Assembly (NCBI GenBank): GCA_900538765.1
Contig: UQAB01000030.1
Span: forward strand, 1 to 19,162
Source of the DNA: an uncultured Azospirillum sp.
Lineage (GTDB): Bacteria; Pseudomonadota; Alphaproteobacteria; RF32; CAG-239
Length of the DNA: 19,162 nucleotides
Direction of reading: 5' to 3'
This document shows, piece after piece, positions 1 through 7,769 of this stretch. The position numbers and the translations under genes are program-made. Position 1 is the first letter of the stretch, and every line of letters starts with the position of its first letter. The notes under the pieces were generated by a model, which made no database searches, was not told the DNA's origin, and was given only the letters and a program-made list of their open reading frames with translations.

Positions 1-77
1 GAAGCACAAACATTGTCCGCTCCATACCAAATCAGGCACGAAGTTGACAGTAATATTACTTGGGAAATATTCTTCAT
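1..77 (-). CDS. Start of an unidentified leftward gene, cut by the window edge (possible exported protein)
   Basis: An open frame starts with ATG at 77-75 on the minus strand and runs off the window after 25 full codons. It is preceded by a clear Shine-Dalgarno sequence (GGAGG, plus-strand 83-87) five bases from the start, and by a good promoter at 108-136. The visible N-terminus is MKNISQVILLSTSCLIWYGA followed by DNVCA. It has one lysine, then a short hydrophobic stretch, and ends in a small-residue patch, which could be a signal peptide, although the hydrophobic core is short. The product cannot be named from 25 residues. The combination of promoter, ribosome site and dyad makes a real gene likely. 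Confidence 0.6.
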   Translation of the reverse strand, partial: MKNISQVILLSTSCLIWYGADNVCA

Positions 78-112
78 AGTATCCTCCACACTTGTCATCA
101 CAAGGATACTAT
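76..112. promoter_or_regulatory. 10-bp inverted repeat over the start of the leftward edge gene (putative operator)
   Basis: ATAGTATCCT (76-85) and AGGATACTAT (103-112) form a perfect 10-bp inverted repeat separated by 17 bases. Read leftward, the upstream arm covers most of the -10 hexamer and the downstream arm covers part of the Shine-Dalgarno and the AU of the start codon. Because one arm lies in the -10 box, it would not be fully transcribed, so a protein-bound operator fits better than an RNA hairpin. The binding protein is unknown. Confidence 0.45.
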
Positions 113-136
113 AACATAACTTTTCTTAGTGTTCAA
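108..136 (-). promoter_or_regulatory. Sigma-70-type promoter for the leftward edge gene
   Basis: On the minus strand TTGAAC (plus 131-136) and TATAGT (plus 108-113) are separated by exactly 17 bases. Each hexamer matches the consensus at four or five positions. The predicted transcription start falls about 20-25 bases upstream of the ATG at 77. Confidence 0.55.
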
Positions 137-164
137 TCATTAATTTTGATGAAAGGAGAGAAAA

Positions 165-191
165 ATGACAAAGAAAATGAAAGGAAAATAG
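165..191 (+). CDS. Possible 8-codon mini-ORF with strong ribosome binding site
   Basis: ATG at 165 opens an 8-residue frame (MTKKMKGK) closed by TAG at 189-191. It is preceded by the sequence GAAAGGAGAG (151-160), a near-ideal Shine-Dalgarno at good spacing. The stop directly abuts the hairpin at 191-220. The stretch is purine-rich overall, so the match may be chance. If translated it would be a leader-type peptide, but no gene follows on this strand. Confidence 0.2.
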   Translation: MTKKMKGK

Positions 192-236
192 TAAAGGACA
201 GCTTTACAGCTGTTCTTTACTAATGTTTTTATTTTT
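191..236. terminator. Hairpin at the 3' end of the phosphatase gene, probable bidirectional terminator
   Basis: The left arm GTAAAGGACAGCT (191-203) pairs with AGCTGTTCTTTAC (208-220) with a single G-U wobble, around a 4-base loop. Rightward it is followed by TAATGTTTTTATTTTTT. Leftward it is followed by TATTTTCCTTTTC. The right arm lies inside the last codons and stop of the phosphatase gene. Confidence 0.55.
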
Positions 237-695
237 TAATTCTGCTAACAAGTTTTGACAGGCAGTTTCAAGCATTTCAAAAACCCGGTCAAAACCATTA
301 TGATAATATGGATCAGGGACTTCCCTGCCATATTCCGGCGCATATTTCAAAATTAACTCAACCTGTGCATGGCTGTAGCGGTCATCTCCGTGCGGGCGTC
401 GATATTCCAGGTCGTAAATATTCATGCTGTCCATTGCCAGAATCAAATCAAATTCCGCAAAATCCTCGGCACGAACCGGGCGTGAACGCAAATTGCGAAT
501 ATCTACGCCATGTTCCGCCGCACAAATTACAGAGCGTTTATCCGGCGCATCCCCGCTGTGATAAGAACTGGTTCCCGCCGAATCAACGCTTATCTCATCT
601 TCCAGCCCCTGTTCTTTAACAAGGTGACGCATTATCCCTTCGGCCGTCGGTGAGCGGCAGATGTTTCCAGCACAGACAAACAGAAGCTTATACAT
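204..695 (-). CDS. Low-molecular-weight protein tyrosine phosphatase
   Basis: This is a 163-residue cytoplasmic phosphatase of the low-molecular-weight family, which removes phosphate from phosphotyrosine (and sometimes phosphoarginine) through a cysteine-phosphate intermediate. The P-loop CAGNICRSPT is at residues 8-17, with nucleophile Cys8 and Arg14, and the general acid is Asp128 in DPYY. Length and both motifs are typical. The ATG (693-695) overlaps the stop of the upstream lon-like gene by one base (TAATG), so the two are probably co-translated. The substrate is unknown. There is no adjacent exopolysaccharide kinase operon, the usual partner of such enzymes, so a housekeeping role is equally possible. 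Assignment to arsenate reductase is unlikely because no arsenic genes are nearby. Confidence 0.93.
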   Translation of the reverse strand: MYKLLFVCAGNICRSPTAEGIMRHLVKEQGLEDEISVDSAGTSSYHSGDAPDKRSVICAAEHGVDIRNLRSRPVRAEDFAEFDLILAMDSMNIYDLEYRRPHGDDRYSHAQVELILKYAPEYGREVPDPYYHNGFDRVFEMLETACQNLLAELKNKNISKEQL

Positions 696-3136
696 TAAAG
701 TCCGTTTTCCAAGCAGCCATGCGTTTCACGGGCATATTTGGCATAAAGCTGATAATATTCATCAAGTTTCTTTTTAACCTGGTAATTGACTGTTCCTTCC
801 GGATAATTTCCTTTTTTATCCAGCTTTCCGGCCGGAATTCCTGTTAACAGTTCAATACCGTCATCTACCGTATCAATAGCCCAAATGTGAAATTGTCCTT
901 CATCCACAGCTTTTTGAATATCTTCACGCAGCATAAGGTTGCTGACGTTTGTTCGGGGGATGATAACCCCCTGCTCTCCGGTTAAACCGTTGTGCTTGCA
1001 AACATCGAAGAAGCCTTCAATTTTTTCATTAACACCGCCAATCGGCTGAATTTCACCAAATTGGTTAATCGACCCTGTTACGGCAATGCTTTGCTTAATC
1101 GGAATTTCGGCGATGGCAGACAGCAGGCAATAATATTCCGTTGAAGAAGCACTGTCACCGTCAACGCCGCCGTAAGACTGTTCAAAGACTATCGAAGCGC
1201 TGAGAGAGAGCGGCGAGTACTTGGCAAAACGGTTGGAAAGCAGCGCCTGCAAAATCAAAACGCCTTTGGAGTGGATGGGGCCGGACATTTCGACTTCCCG
1301 CTCGATATTCAGAAATTCTCCCCGGCCTAAACGAACCTGTGTGGTAATTCTTGCCGGTTTGCCGAAAGAAGTACGGGTGAAATTATAAACAACCAGTCCG
1401 TTTATCTGTCCGATACGGCTACCGGTAACATCCATTAAAATCGTTCCACGGTCAATTTGTTCAAGCATATCCTGCTTGATACGGTCGCTGCGGTAAATCT
1501 GAGATTCAATCGCCTGTTCAATGTGGTTTTTGCCAATTTGATTGGCCTTTGATTTACGTGCCCAATAATCGGCTTCGCGCAGCAAATCACCGATTGAAGC
1601 AATATGTGCCGTCAACTTTTCGGTATCATCAGCCATACGCGACGAATATTCAATCACGCGGGCAACTGCCTGTTTGTTGAGAGAACGCAGTTTTTTCTTT
1701 TTCGACAGGGAACCGATGAGTTTGGCATATTCTATTTCGTTTTCGTCAGTGCGGTTCATGATTACGCCAAAATCTGCTTCGACTTTGAAATAATCAGAGA
1801 AATCAGGATCCCTTTCGCTTAAAACGTCATATAATTCGGCATCTCCGGTCAGGATGACTTTTACATCCAAGGGAATCGGCTCCGGATCAAGAGAAATGGT
1901 CGTAAAGGTACTCTCATCGCTCGGAGATTCTATTTTAATGTTTTTGGAAGACAAGGCCCGTTTTAACGAATCCCAAGAATAAGGCTGGAGCAACAGTTTG
2001 CGGGCATCCATCAACAAAAAACCACCGTTGGCATGGTGCAGCGCACCGGCTTTAATCAAGGTAAAGTCCGTTAACAAAGCACCGTACTGCTGGATACGTT
2101 CAACCCGGCCGACAAGGTTTCCCTGCGTCGGATGGTCCAGGAGGACAATCGGCGCGCCGGAGCCTTTTTCGTTTTTGACGACAACATTGACTTTGAATTT
2201 GGCAAACTTGTCTTCTTCATTTTTATTCATTCTGGAAAGCAATGCGGAAATGGCGTCCCCGCCTTCGTCCTGATTGTTTTCCGGCGGTTCGGGCAGAAAA
2301 TCGTCAATATTCGTGATAATATGATTTTGAACATTCCGCAAAAAATCACTGGCATTTTTATTGCCTTTGTATTTTTTACGCAAATCGTCTATCGGCTGTT
2401 TGACCGCAATTTTTATAAATTTTTCTTTCAAAGAAGCAATTTCGCGGCGCTGTTTGTCTTCCCAATCCGGCAGGTCCTGCGCAACGTTTTCAATTTCCTG
2501 CTGCATGGCGTTCAAGTCGTCCAGGAGGCTTTTCTTTTCCTCATCAGGTAATTCGTCAAACGCATCAGAGCTCAAAACCTCACCGTTTTTTGTCGGGGCA
2601 ACGACAATTCCTGCCTGCATATGAAGCAGGGAAACGCTTTTGCCTTTTGCTTTTTTTTGCAGAATCTTGATATATTCGTCTTTTTTCTGTTTGAATTTTT
2701 CGCGGATAATTTCAAGATTGGCTTTATATTCTTCGCTTTCCAGGATATCCGGAATAATTGTTGAAAAATTTTCAATCAATGCATCAATATCTTTGGCAAA
2801 TTCCGTTGCCTCTCCGGCAGGAAAATTAATGGCATGCGGACGATAGGGTTCATCAAAATTATAAACATAAGCCCAGTCGTCCGGCGTGGGGCGTTCCGCG
2901 GCTTCTTTTTGCAAGATACGCTTAACCAGGCTGGTTTTTCCAGTTCCTTCCGGCCCTAAACAGAATAAATTATATCCTTTTGATTTGATATTAATTCCGA
3001 GTTCGACCGCGCTAATTGCCCGGTCCTGCCCCAAAGCGGAGAGGCGTTCTTCCAGTTCGGCCGTTGTTGTAAATTCAAATTTGCGGGAATCGCATTTTCT
3101 GTAAAGCTGCGCGGATTTTAATTTTGATATAGCCAT
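695..3136 (-). CDS. Lon-family ATP-dependent protease (LonB/YcbZ-like, COG1067 type)
   Basis: This 813-residue AAA+ protease lacks the classical Lon substrate-binding N-domain. Walker A is GPEGTGKT at residues 61-68, and a long charged, probably coiled-coil insertion follows (about 115-280). A Walker B-like GGFLLMD lies near 371-377, and the Lon protease domain occupies the last third. The catalytic Ser662 is in GDSAS and Lys705 in NEKIEGF, the Ser-Lys dyad of the family. It should unfold and degrade cytosolic proteins using ATP. The start is ATG with AGGAA about ten bases upstream. The gene shares a 71-bp intergenic region with the divergent TPR gene at 3208 and overlaps the phosphatase gene by one base. 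No frameshift or missing motif is visible. Confidence 0.93.
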   Translation of the reverse strand: MAISKLKSAQLYRKCDSRKFEFTTTAELEERLSALGQDRAISAVELGINIKSKGYNLFCLGPEGTGKTSLVKRILQKEAAERPTPDDWAYVYNFDEPYRPHAINFPAGEATEFAKDIDALIENFSTIIPDILESEEYKANLEIIREKFKQKKDEYIKILQKKAKGKSVSLLHMQAGIVVAPTKNGEVLSSDAFDELPDEEKKSLLDDLNAMQQEIENVAQDLPDWEDKQRREIASLKEKFIKIAVKQPIDDLRKKYKGNKNASDFLRNVQNHIITNIDDFLPEPPENNQDEGGDAISALLSRMNKNEEDKFAKFKVNVVVKNEKGSGAPIVLLDHPTQGNLVGRVERIQQYGALLTDFTLIKAGALHHANGGFLLMDARKLLLQPYSWDSLKRALSSKNIKIESPSDESTFTTISLDPEPIPLDVKVILTGDAELYDVLSERDPDFSDYFKVEADFGVIMNRTDENEIEYAKLIGSLSKKKKLRSLNKQAVARVIEYSSRMADDTEKLTAHIASIGDLLREADYWARKSKANQIGKNHIEQAIESQIYRSDRIKQDMLEQIDRGTILMDVTGSRIGQINGLVVYNFTRTSFGKPARITTQVRLGRGEFLNIEREVEMSGPIHSKGVLILQALLSNRFAKYSPLSLSASIVFEQSYGGVDGDSASSTEYYCLLSAIAEIPIKQSIAVTGSINQFGEIQPIGGVNEKIEGFFDVCKHNGLTGEQGVIIPRTNVSNLMLREDIQKAVDEGQFHIWAIDTVDDGIELLTGIPAGKLDKKGNYPEGTVNYQVKKKLDEYYQLYAKYARETHGCLENGL

Positions 3137-3207
3137 TTTTTCAAATTCCTATTATGATAATGTTACTTTGAACTATAACTTTAGAAAACTAATTTAGTGT
3201 AAAGATT

Positions 3208-4683
3208 ATGCAATATCTGTGGCTTTTTTTATTAATCCTTACTGGCGGCGCCATGTATTTTACCTGGCGGAGAATACGTTTTGACCATTTTTATAAACTG
3301 GTTATACGCGGGATGCTCAAAAGAAAACAGCCTGAAAATTTCAGCGCTTATTTTTCCAGCGCTCAGCTGCAAAAAATTACGACCTATTTACTGAAACAGC
3401 GCAACAAAGCGGCTTTACGGTCTTTGTTTTATTTATGTTTCGGCAAGACTGCCGCGGCGGAAGATTATTTGAAAAACAAACATGAAGATTTGAAATATGC
3501 CACTCTCAGAAGTTTCGGCAACTATGAAGAAGGAATACGTCTGTTTTCCGAATCCGAAGCACTCCCCGAGGCCAAAGCCGAATTGGCAGAATTGTATTTT
3601 CTGACCGGACATCGCGGAAAAACGAATCTGATTTTGCAAAACATTCACGAAAAAAGAGTTTCCCAATATGTTCGGGCAAAAAAATATTATTATATGGCGC
3701 AACAATATCTTAATGACGGGAATATGCTCAGTGCTTCGGAATATGCCGGTTTGGCAGCTTCCCTTTTTAAGAAGTCCAAAGCTTATGTCGAGGAAGGCAA
3801 AGCTTATTTACTGGCCGGAACAATTTACCGGGTTTCCGCGGTTGAAGACGTTGCGCATTTTATGTTTACTCAAGCCGGAAAAATTTTTGATTTTCTGAAA
3901 TATCCTGCCGGAAAAGCAGACGCCCTTGGCAATCTAGGTATGTTATGGACCATGCAGGAAAGATTTGACGATGCTGAAAACTATTTTGTGCAAAGTCTGG
4001 AAATCAATCAGTCAGCCGACAGACCAGAAGCGGCAGCAGCCATAAAAAATCAGCTTGCTTTGCTGTATTTATTAAAAAAAGAGTATCCGGCGGCAGAAAA
4101 AACCGCTCTTGAAGCCCTGGATGTTATGGAACGGCAGCGTTCCCGCTCCGGCCAGGCATTCAGCCGGGAAATTCTGGCTTATATATACAGTCAAAGCCGA
4201 AACTGGAAAGCCTTGCGGCAACAGGCTCTTTTATCCGCCGAAATTTATGACGAATACGGTGACACCTCATCTTATCTGGAGTGTTTGTATCTTAAGGCCA
4301 TCGGGGAATATGAGCTTGGCAACTCCGACGCTTCCGAAACCGACTTGCGAAAAATTATCGAGATATCGCAAAACAAAGCCTCATGTTTTCATGTCGGAAA
4401 CGCTTACAATCTTTTAGGGCTGATTTTTCTGAAACAAAACGACCTTCCCCGCGCCAAAGGGCTGTTTCTGCAATCAGCGGCCTGGGAACAAAAAGAAGAA
4501 CGTTTCAGCGGAGCGGCAACAGATTATGCAAATATCGGCTTAATTGAGTACAAAATCGGCAACAAAGAACAGGCTTTGCGTACCTATGAAACGGCTCTGG
4601 ACTATGCCTCGGCTTTCAGCGAAACAGAATTATCCGGCTTTTTAAGAAGCAGAATCGAAGAATTAAAGGCGGAGCTTGAATAA
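3208..4683 (+). CDS. Membrane-anchored tetratricopeptide-repeat protein, unknown function
   Basis: This 491-residue protein has one N-terminal hydrophobic segment (residues 3-19) followed by a basic stretch, so it is probably anchored in the inner membrane with the rest in the cytoplasm. Helical repeats fill most of the chain. Recognisable TPR units are near 235-268, 277-310, 396-429 and 436-469, with the G-x-L and A-x-x-x-Y/F spacing typical of TPRs. Such proteins act as protein-interaction scaffolds, and no enzyme motif is visible. The start ATG has only a weak ribosome site. Its stop overlaps the 3' end of the convergent gene at 4663 by 21 bases. I do not recognise a specific family. Confidence 0.8.
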   Translation: MQYLWLFLLILTGGAMYFTWRRIRFDHFYKLVIRGMLKRKQPENFSAYFSSAQLQKITTYLLKQRNKAALRSLFYLCFGKTAAAEDYLKNKHEDLKYATLRSFGNYEEGIRLFSESEALPEAKAELAELYFLTGHRGKTNLILQNIHEKRVSQYVRAKKYYYMAQQYLNDGNMLSASEYAGLAASLFKKSKAYVEEGKAYLLAGTIYRVSAVEDVAHFMFTQAGKIFDFLKYPAGKADALGNLGMLWTMQERFDDAENYFVQSLEINQSADRPEAAAAIKNQLALLYLLKKEYPAAEKTALEALDVMERQRSRSGQAFSREILAYIYSQSRNWKALRQQALLSAEIYDEYGDTSSYLECLYLKAIGEYELGNSDASETDLRKIIEISQNKASCFHVGNAYNLLGLIFLKQNDLPRAKGLFLQSAAWEQKEERFSGAATDYANIGLIEYKIGNKEQALRTYETALDYASAFSETELSGFLRSRIEELKAELE

Positions 4684-5571
4684 TATCGGGTAAGACTTGT
4701 TGTCCCCGCGGTTCAGAAAACTGATTTGTTCAACTCCCAGCGTTTTATATCCGAGCAAATATATTGACGGTTTTACCAATGGATTAAAAAAGCTTTTTCC
4801 ATCGCTTAAAATAACGCGGTTTTTTACTTCCATGCCGCTTTGGCGGAGAAAGCCGCTAAAAACCTCTTTCCAGGAGCTGATGCCAAAATTGCCGACAATA
4901 ATTACCGGAATATTTTGTTCTAAGACAAACTCGTTCATATTTTTGAACACCAGAGCCTCTTCCGCCGGCGTCATTTGGGAAAAATCAACATTTATAATCA
5001 TGATTTCCCGGCCATATTTAGAAACAATCAGATATGAAGCCGTCTGTCCGGGCGTGAAACGGACAGTTCCGGAACGAATGACGGGATTATTGGTCAGAAT
5101 AAAACTTTTGCTTAAATCGGCGTCATCATGAAACAAACGATAATTGTCGTCAATAACATCCGTCAGCGTACCGGCCGGATTTACAGCAATCACATCGGCA
5201 TCCTGCCGGTCTGCTTCGGAAATCAGCTTTCCGGCCTGTTCAGTATTATTCTGATAAACAATGCTAAATTTTTCTTTTCCCTCACCGGAAACATTAAAAA
5301 AAATGTTGGAATACGAACTCAGGCTGACATAATTTATGCAAATGAAAAGCAACAAAACAGCAGCCTGAAAAAAATATCTGACGGCGACAGCATAACAAAA
5401 CAACAGCAGCATCGCGATATAGTATTGAAACTGCCAGTCAACAAAATGAGAAAAAAAACCCCGTTGCGGCGCAGCAAGAACGACCACCGTAAATAAAGCA
5501 ACAATAAATATTGCAACGTTTAGAAAGGAATTAATACGTTCCTGCTTTTTTTTCTGGCTCAGATAACTCAT
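4663..5571 (-). CDS. Membrane-anchored endonuclease/exonuclease/phosphatase-fold protein with degenerate active site
   Basis: This 302-residue protein has three predicted membrane helices (about 16-34, 48-66, 68-86) and then a domain that reads like the EEP (DNase I/sphingomyelinase-like) fold. Landmarks are ADVIAV at 125-130, INVDFS at 193-198, VIIVGNFG at 223-230 and YPILFKL near the C-terminus. In active enzymes these positions are ADVVxLQE, xxVHL, GDFN and SDHxP. Here the metal-binding Glu is Pro132, the GDFN motif is GNFG (Asp to Asn228), the SDH is replaced by NKS, and the mid-domain His is Asp196. The architecture therefore looks like that of membrane-anchored EEP proteins but is probably non-catalytic. 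No good Shine-Dalgarno precedes the ATG. The fold assignment is by eye and moderately certain. Confidence 0.65.
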   Translation of the reverse strand: MSYLSQKKKQERINSFLNVAIFIVALFTVVVLAAPQRGFFSHFVDWQFQYYIAMLLLFCYAVAVRYFFQAAVLLLFICINYVSLSSYSNIFFNVSGEGKEKFSIVYQNNTEQAGKLISEADRQDADVIAVNPAGTLTDVIDDNYRLFHDDADLSKSFILTNNPVIRSGTVRFTPGQTASYLIVSKYGREIMIINVDFSQMTPAEEALVFKNMNEFVLEQNIPVIIVGNFGISSWKEVFSGFLRQSGMEVKNRVILSDGKSFFNPLVKPSIYLLGYKTLGVEQISFLNRGDNKSYPILFKLRL

Positions 5572-5585
5572 TTTGAAACTTTTTA

Positions 5586-5640
5586 TTGTTGTTAAAATTT
5601 TTTATATTATATACTATTTACACGTGGATAAATCAATGAA
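5586..5640. promoter_or_regulatory. AT-rich divergent promoter region
   Basis: This is the 111-bp gap between the leftward EEP-like gene and the rightward GTG-started gene. Rightward, TTGTTG (5586-5591) and TATACT (5610-5615) are 18 bases apart. Leftward, a perfect TATAAT (plus 5606-5611) has only a weakly placed TTGATT partner, 19 bases away. The two -10 boxes overlap, so the divergent transcripts may compete. Confidence 0.35.
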
Positions 5641-5682
5641 TAAATAATATTCGGTTAATACTGTCAACAGAGGGGGAAAAAC

Positions 5683-7014
5683 GTGGGAATATCAGCCGGA
5701 GGAACAGATATTACCGCTGAAGCTTTAAGCTATTATCATAACTTTCTGAACCAGCTGAACAGCTATATTTCAGAAACGCCGTCCGTCAACCTGATTTCCA
5801 TAGGACTAATGCTGTTAGCCCTGATTTTGTTTCTGTTGTTTATTATCCTGTTGTACATCCGCTCTATCGCCCTGTTTGCCAAGGAACTGCCTATCGGGAA
5901 AAATACATCGTGCGATGTAAAGAAGACGGATACAGCGGAGGTAATGGATAATCTGCATAACGAAGCGGAACTTGAAAAAGAACTGGAGCTGCTCCTGGCC
6001 CGTGACCTGGAAAAAAGTAAGCTTGAGCAGGCACGCCTTGATGAAGCCGACGCCCAGCAGAAACAACAGGCAGCTGATGCTTTGAGCCTGCATGAACGCC
6101 AACAGCTGGAAAAGGAAAAGCGCGAGCAAAAGCTGGTTGATTTGGATTGGAAGAAAAACAACACAAACACAGCCGGCAACGTTTTAAACAGCGCCGGGCT
6201 GAAATATCAAAAAACAGCCAGCTCGATTAATGAACTGACAGGTTTGATTATGGAGCTTTTCTCCCGGGGTGTTGATGATGATAAAATTGCCCAGGCCATA
6301 AATTACCGCAATCAGGGAATAAATGCTGAAGAAGACATTCTGCAGACGATTTCCGCCATTAAAACTTTTATCAATATGGTTCGAGACGGCGCTTTTAATA
6401 ACCTTAAAAGCAGGAAAAAACTTCCCAGCACCGAAGAAGCCCTGTTTCATTTGTCCCTCGGAGATACATCTCTGGCATTGGCTCTTGTGCAAGCGCGGAT
6501 GGACAAGGAAGTCGAACAGGCATTATCCATGGATTACCATATCCGGGAACAGCGATTTGCAGAAATCTCAAAGACAGCGCTGGCATACGGAAATCTGGCC
6601 AGGCTTGACAATGACAAACTTGCTGCCGGTGCCTATGAGCTGGCTTTGGAATTAAGCCCGGCCGATATTCAAGCCGAGAGCCGGCTGGCTGATTTATATT
6701 TTGCGCAGGGTAACCAAACAAAAGCTTTGGAAATATATGACCGGCTTTCAACCTTAAATCCATCGCCTCTTCTTCTGGCTAATGCCAAACAGAAAAAAGC
6801 TATGGCGTTACAGCAACGCGGCGATAAACTGGCCGCCGCACAGCTAACCAAGGAAGCGGAACAAATATATGCCTCGTCCGGTGTCAGACAAAAACTGACG
6901 CCGCAGGAAATTGAGGTTTTGGAGATAATAGAAAACCATCCCGGTCCCCAGAGAGCCGAGCAGACGGCAAGCCTTTTAATTGCCATGGAAAACCAGCAGC
7001 AAAATGCCCGTTAG
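5683..7014 (+). CDS. Membrane-anchored coiled-coil and TPR protein, unknown function
   Basis: This 443-residue protein starts with GTG, supported by the Shine-Dalgarno AGAGGGGG just upstream. Order of parts: a short N-terminal segment, one long hydrophobic helix (about 36-66), a highly charged Glu/Gln/Lys-rich stretch likely to form a coiled coil (about 85-156), a helical middle region, and two to three TPR-like units (about 297-330, 332-365, 368-399). It probably sits in the inner membrane with a cytoplasmic scaffold domain. No catalytic motif is seen and I cannot name a family. The stop overlaps the convergent tsaB stop by four bases. The layout resembles the other anchored TPR gene in this window, but the sequences are not obviously related. 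Confidence 0.75.
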   Translation: MGISAGGTDITAEALSYYHNFLNQLNSYISETPSVNLISIGLMLLALILFLLFIILLYIRSIALFAKELPIGKNTSCDVKKTDTAEVMDNLHNEAELEKELELLLARDLEKSKLEQARLDEADAQQKQQAADALSLHERQQLEKEKREQKLVDLDWKKNNTNTAGNVLNSAGLKYQKTASSINELTGLIMELFSRGVDDDKIAQAINYRNQGINAEEDILQTISAIKTFINMVRDGAFNNLKSRKKLPSTEEALFHLSLGDTSLALALVQARMDKEVEQALSMDYHIREQRFAEISKTALAYGNLARLDNDKLAAGAYELALELSPADIQAESRLADLYFAQGNQTKALEIYDRLSTLNPSPLLLANAKQKKAMALQQRGDKLAAAQLTKEAEQIYASSGVRQKLTPQEIEVLEIIENHPGPQRAEQTASLLIAMENQQQNAR

Positions 7015-7673
7015 GTATTCTTAAGACAAACGTCCGGCGCCCGCAGGTAAAGCGGTTTGGGAAAATCAAGCCTTTTATCAAGAAATTTTTTCAGTCCGCA
7101 CCATGCCAGATGTTCAACAGAAAGATGCGAATCCATGCGAATGGCATGAAGACTCAATCCGCTCGGGCGCGAAAGAAAACGTTCTACGCCGTCACCGATT
7201 AACGTTACTTTGACATTTCGCAGCTGCGGAATAATCTCTTCCACATTTCCGGCCGAGGGGTCCGTTATTTTGTTCCGGCTTCGGTCAAACAGCTGGTAAT
7301 AAAAATCTTCACGCTTGGTTTCTATAATCACGGCATTGATATCCGCCAATTCATCATCTTCCAGACTGTGAACATAAGCTTCAAAAGCGGAAACGCCGGT
7401 CACGCTCAGTTTTTCATCTGCCAGCGCAAATGTCCGCGCCGCGGAAATGGATGAGCGCACGCCGGTAAACGAACCGGGGCCGGAACAGACGACAACCAAG
7501 TTAACATCTGAAAAGGCAATATTTTCCTTGTTTAAAATATTTTTGATTTCGGGCATTAAAACCTCTGACTGCCCAAAGTCCATACTTTTTTCAAATGTAC
7601 GGGAAATTTTATTGTCTTTAAGCAAGGCAACGGAGCAGCTGGCCGCCGTGGTATCAAAAGCCAAAGTATACAT
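7011..7673 (-). CDS. tsaB: tRNA threonylcarbamoyladenosine biosynthesis protein TsaB
   Basis: TsaB (YeaZ) is the inactive ASKHA-fold partner of TsaD. Together with TsaE they transfer threonylcarbamoyl to A37 of ANN-decoding tRNAs. This 220-residue protein begins with the family pattern LAFDTTAASCSVALL (residues 4-18) and has the hallmark GPGSFTGVR (65-73) followed by a helix. Length is normal. A perfect -10 box (TATAAT, plus 7719-7724) lies upstream on this strand, and AGGT about 12 bases before ATG may be the ribosome site. tsaD, tsaE and rimI are not next to it here. The 3' end overlaps the convergent gene by four bases. Confidence 0.93.
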   Translation of the reverse strand: MYTLAFDTTAASCSVALLKDNKISRTFEKSMDFGQSEVLMPEIKNILNKENIAFSDVNLVVVCSGPGSFTGVRSSISAARTFALADEKLSVTGVSAFEAYVHSLEDDELADINAVIIETKREDFYYQLFDRSRNKITDPSAGNVEEIIPQLRNVKVTLIGDGVERFLSRPSGLSLHAIRMDSHLSVEHLAWCGLKKFLDKRLDFPKPLYLRAPDVCLKNT

Positions 7674-7694
7674 TTTTATTCACTACCTGAAATT

Positions 7695-7723
7695 TTGAGT
7701 TTTACTATTCGTGTTTATATTAT
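7695..7723 (+). promoter_or_regulatory. Sigma-70-type promoter of the DivL-like gene
   Basis: TTGAGT (7695-7700) and TATTAT (7718-7723) are spaced by exactly 17 bases. The -35 element coincides with the TTG that would give the longest version of the downstream frame, which argues for the ATG at 7770 as the real start. Confidence 0.5.
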
Positions 7724-7769
7724 AGAATCGAAAAATAAACAACGAATTTTAACTTTGGTTTGTAAAAAA

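Noticed and set aside
44..73. Rightward TTGACA with a TATTCT at 18 bases
   Set aside because: It lies inside the likely coding start of the leftward edge gene, and the only downstream frame is the 8-codon mini-ORF.
2132..2551. Long rightward frame inside the lon-like gene
   Set aside because: It is antisense to conserved coding sequence, has low-complexity Phe-rich translation and no ribosome site.
5623..5631. DnaA-box-like sequence CGTGGATAA (reverse TTATCCACG)
   Set aside because: A single eight-of-nine match far from dnaA and inside an AT-rich promoter region; no cluster of similar sites supports an origin.
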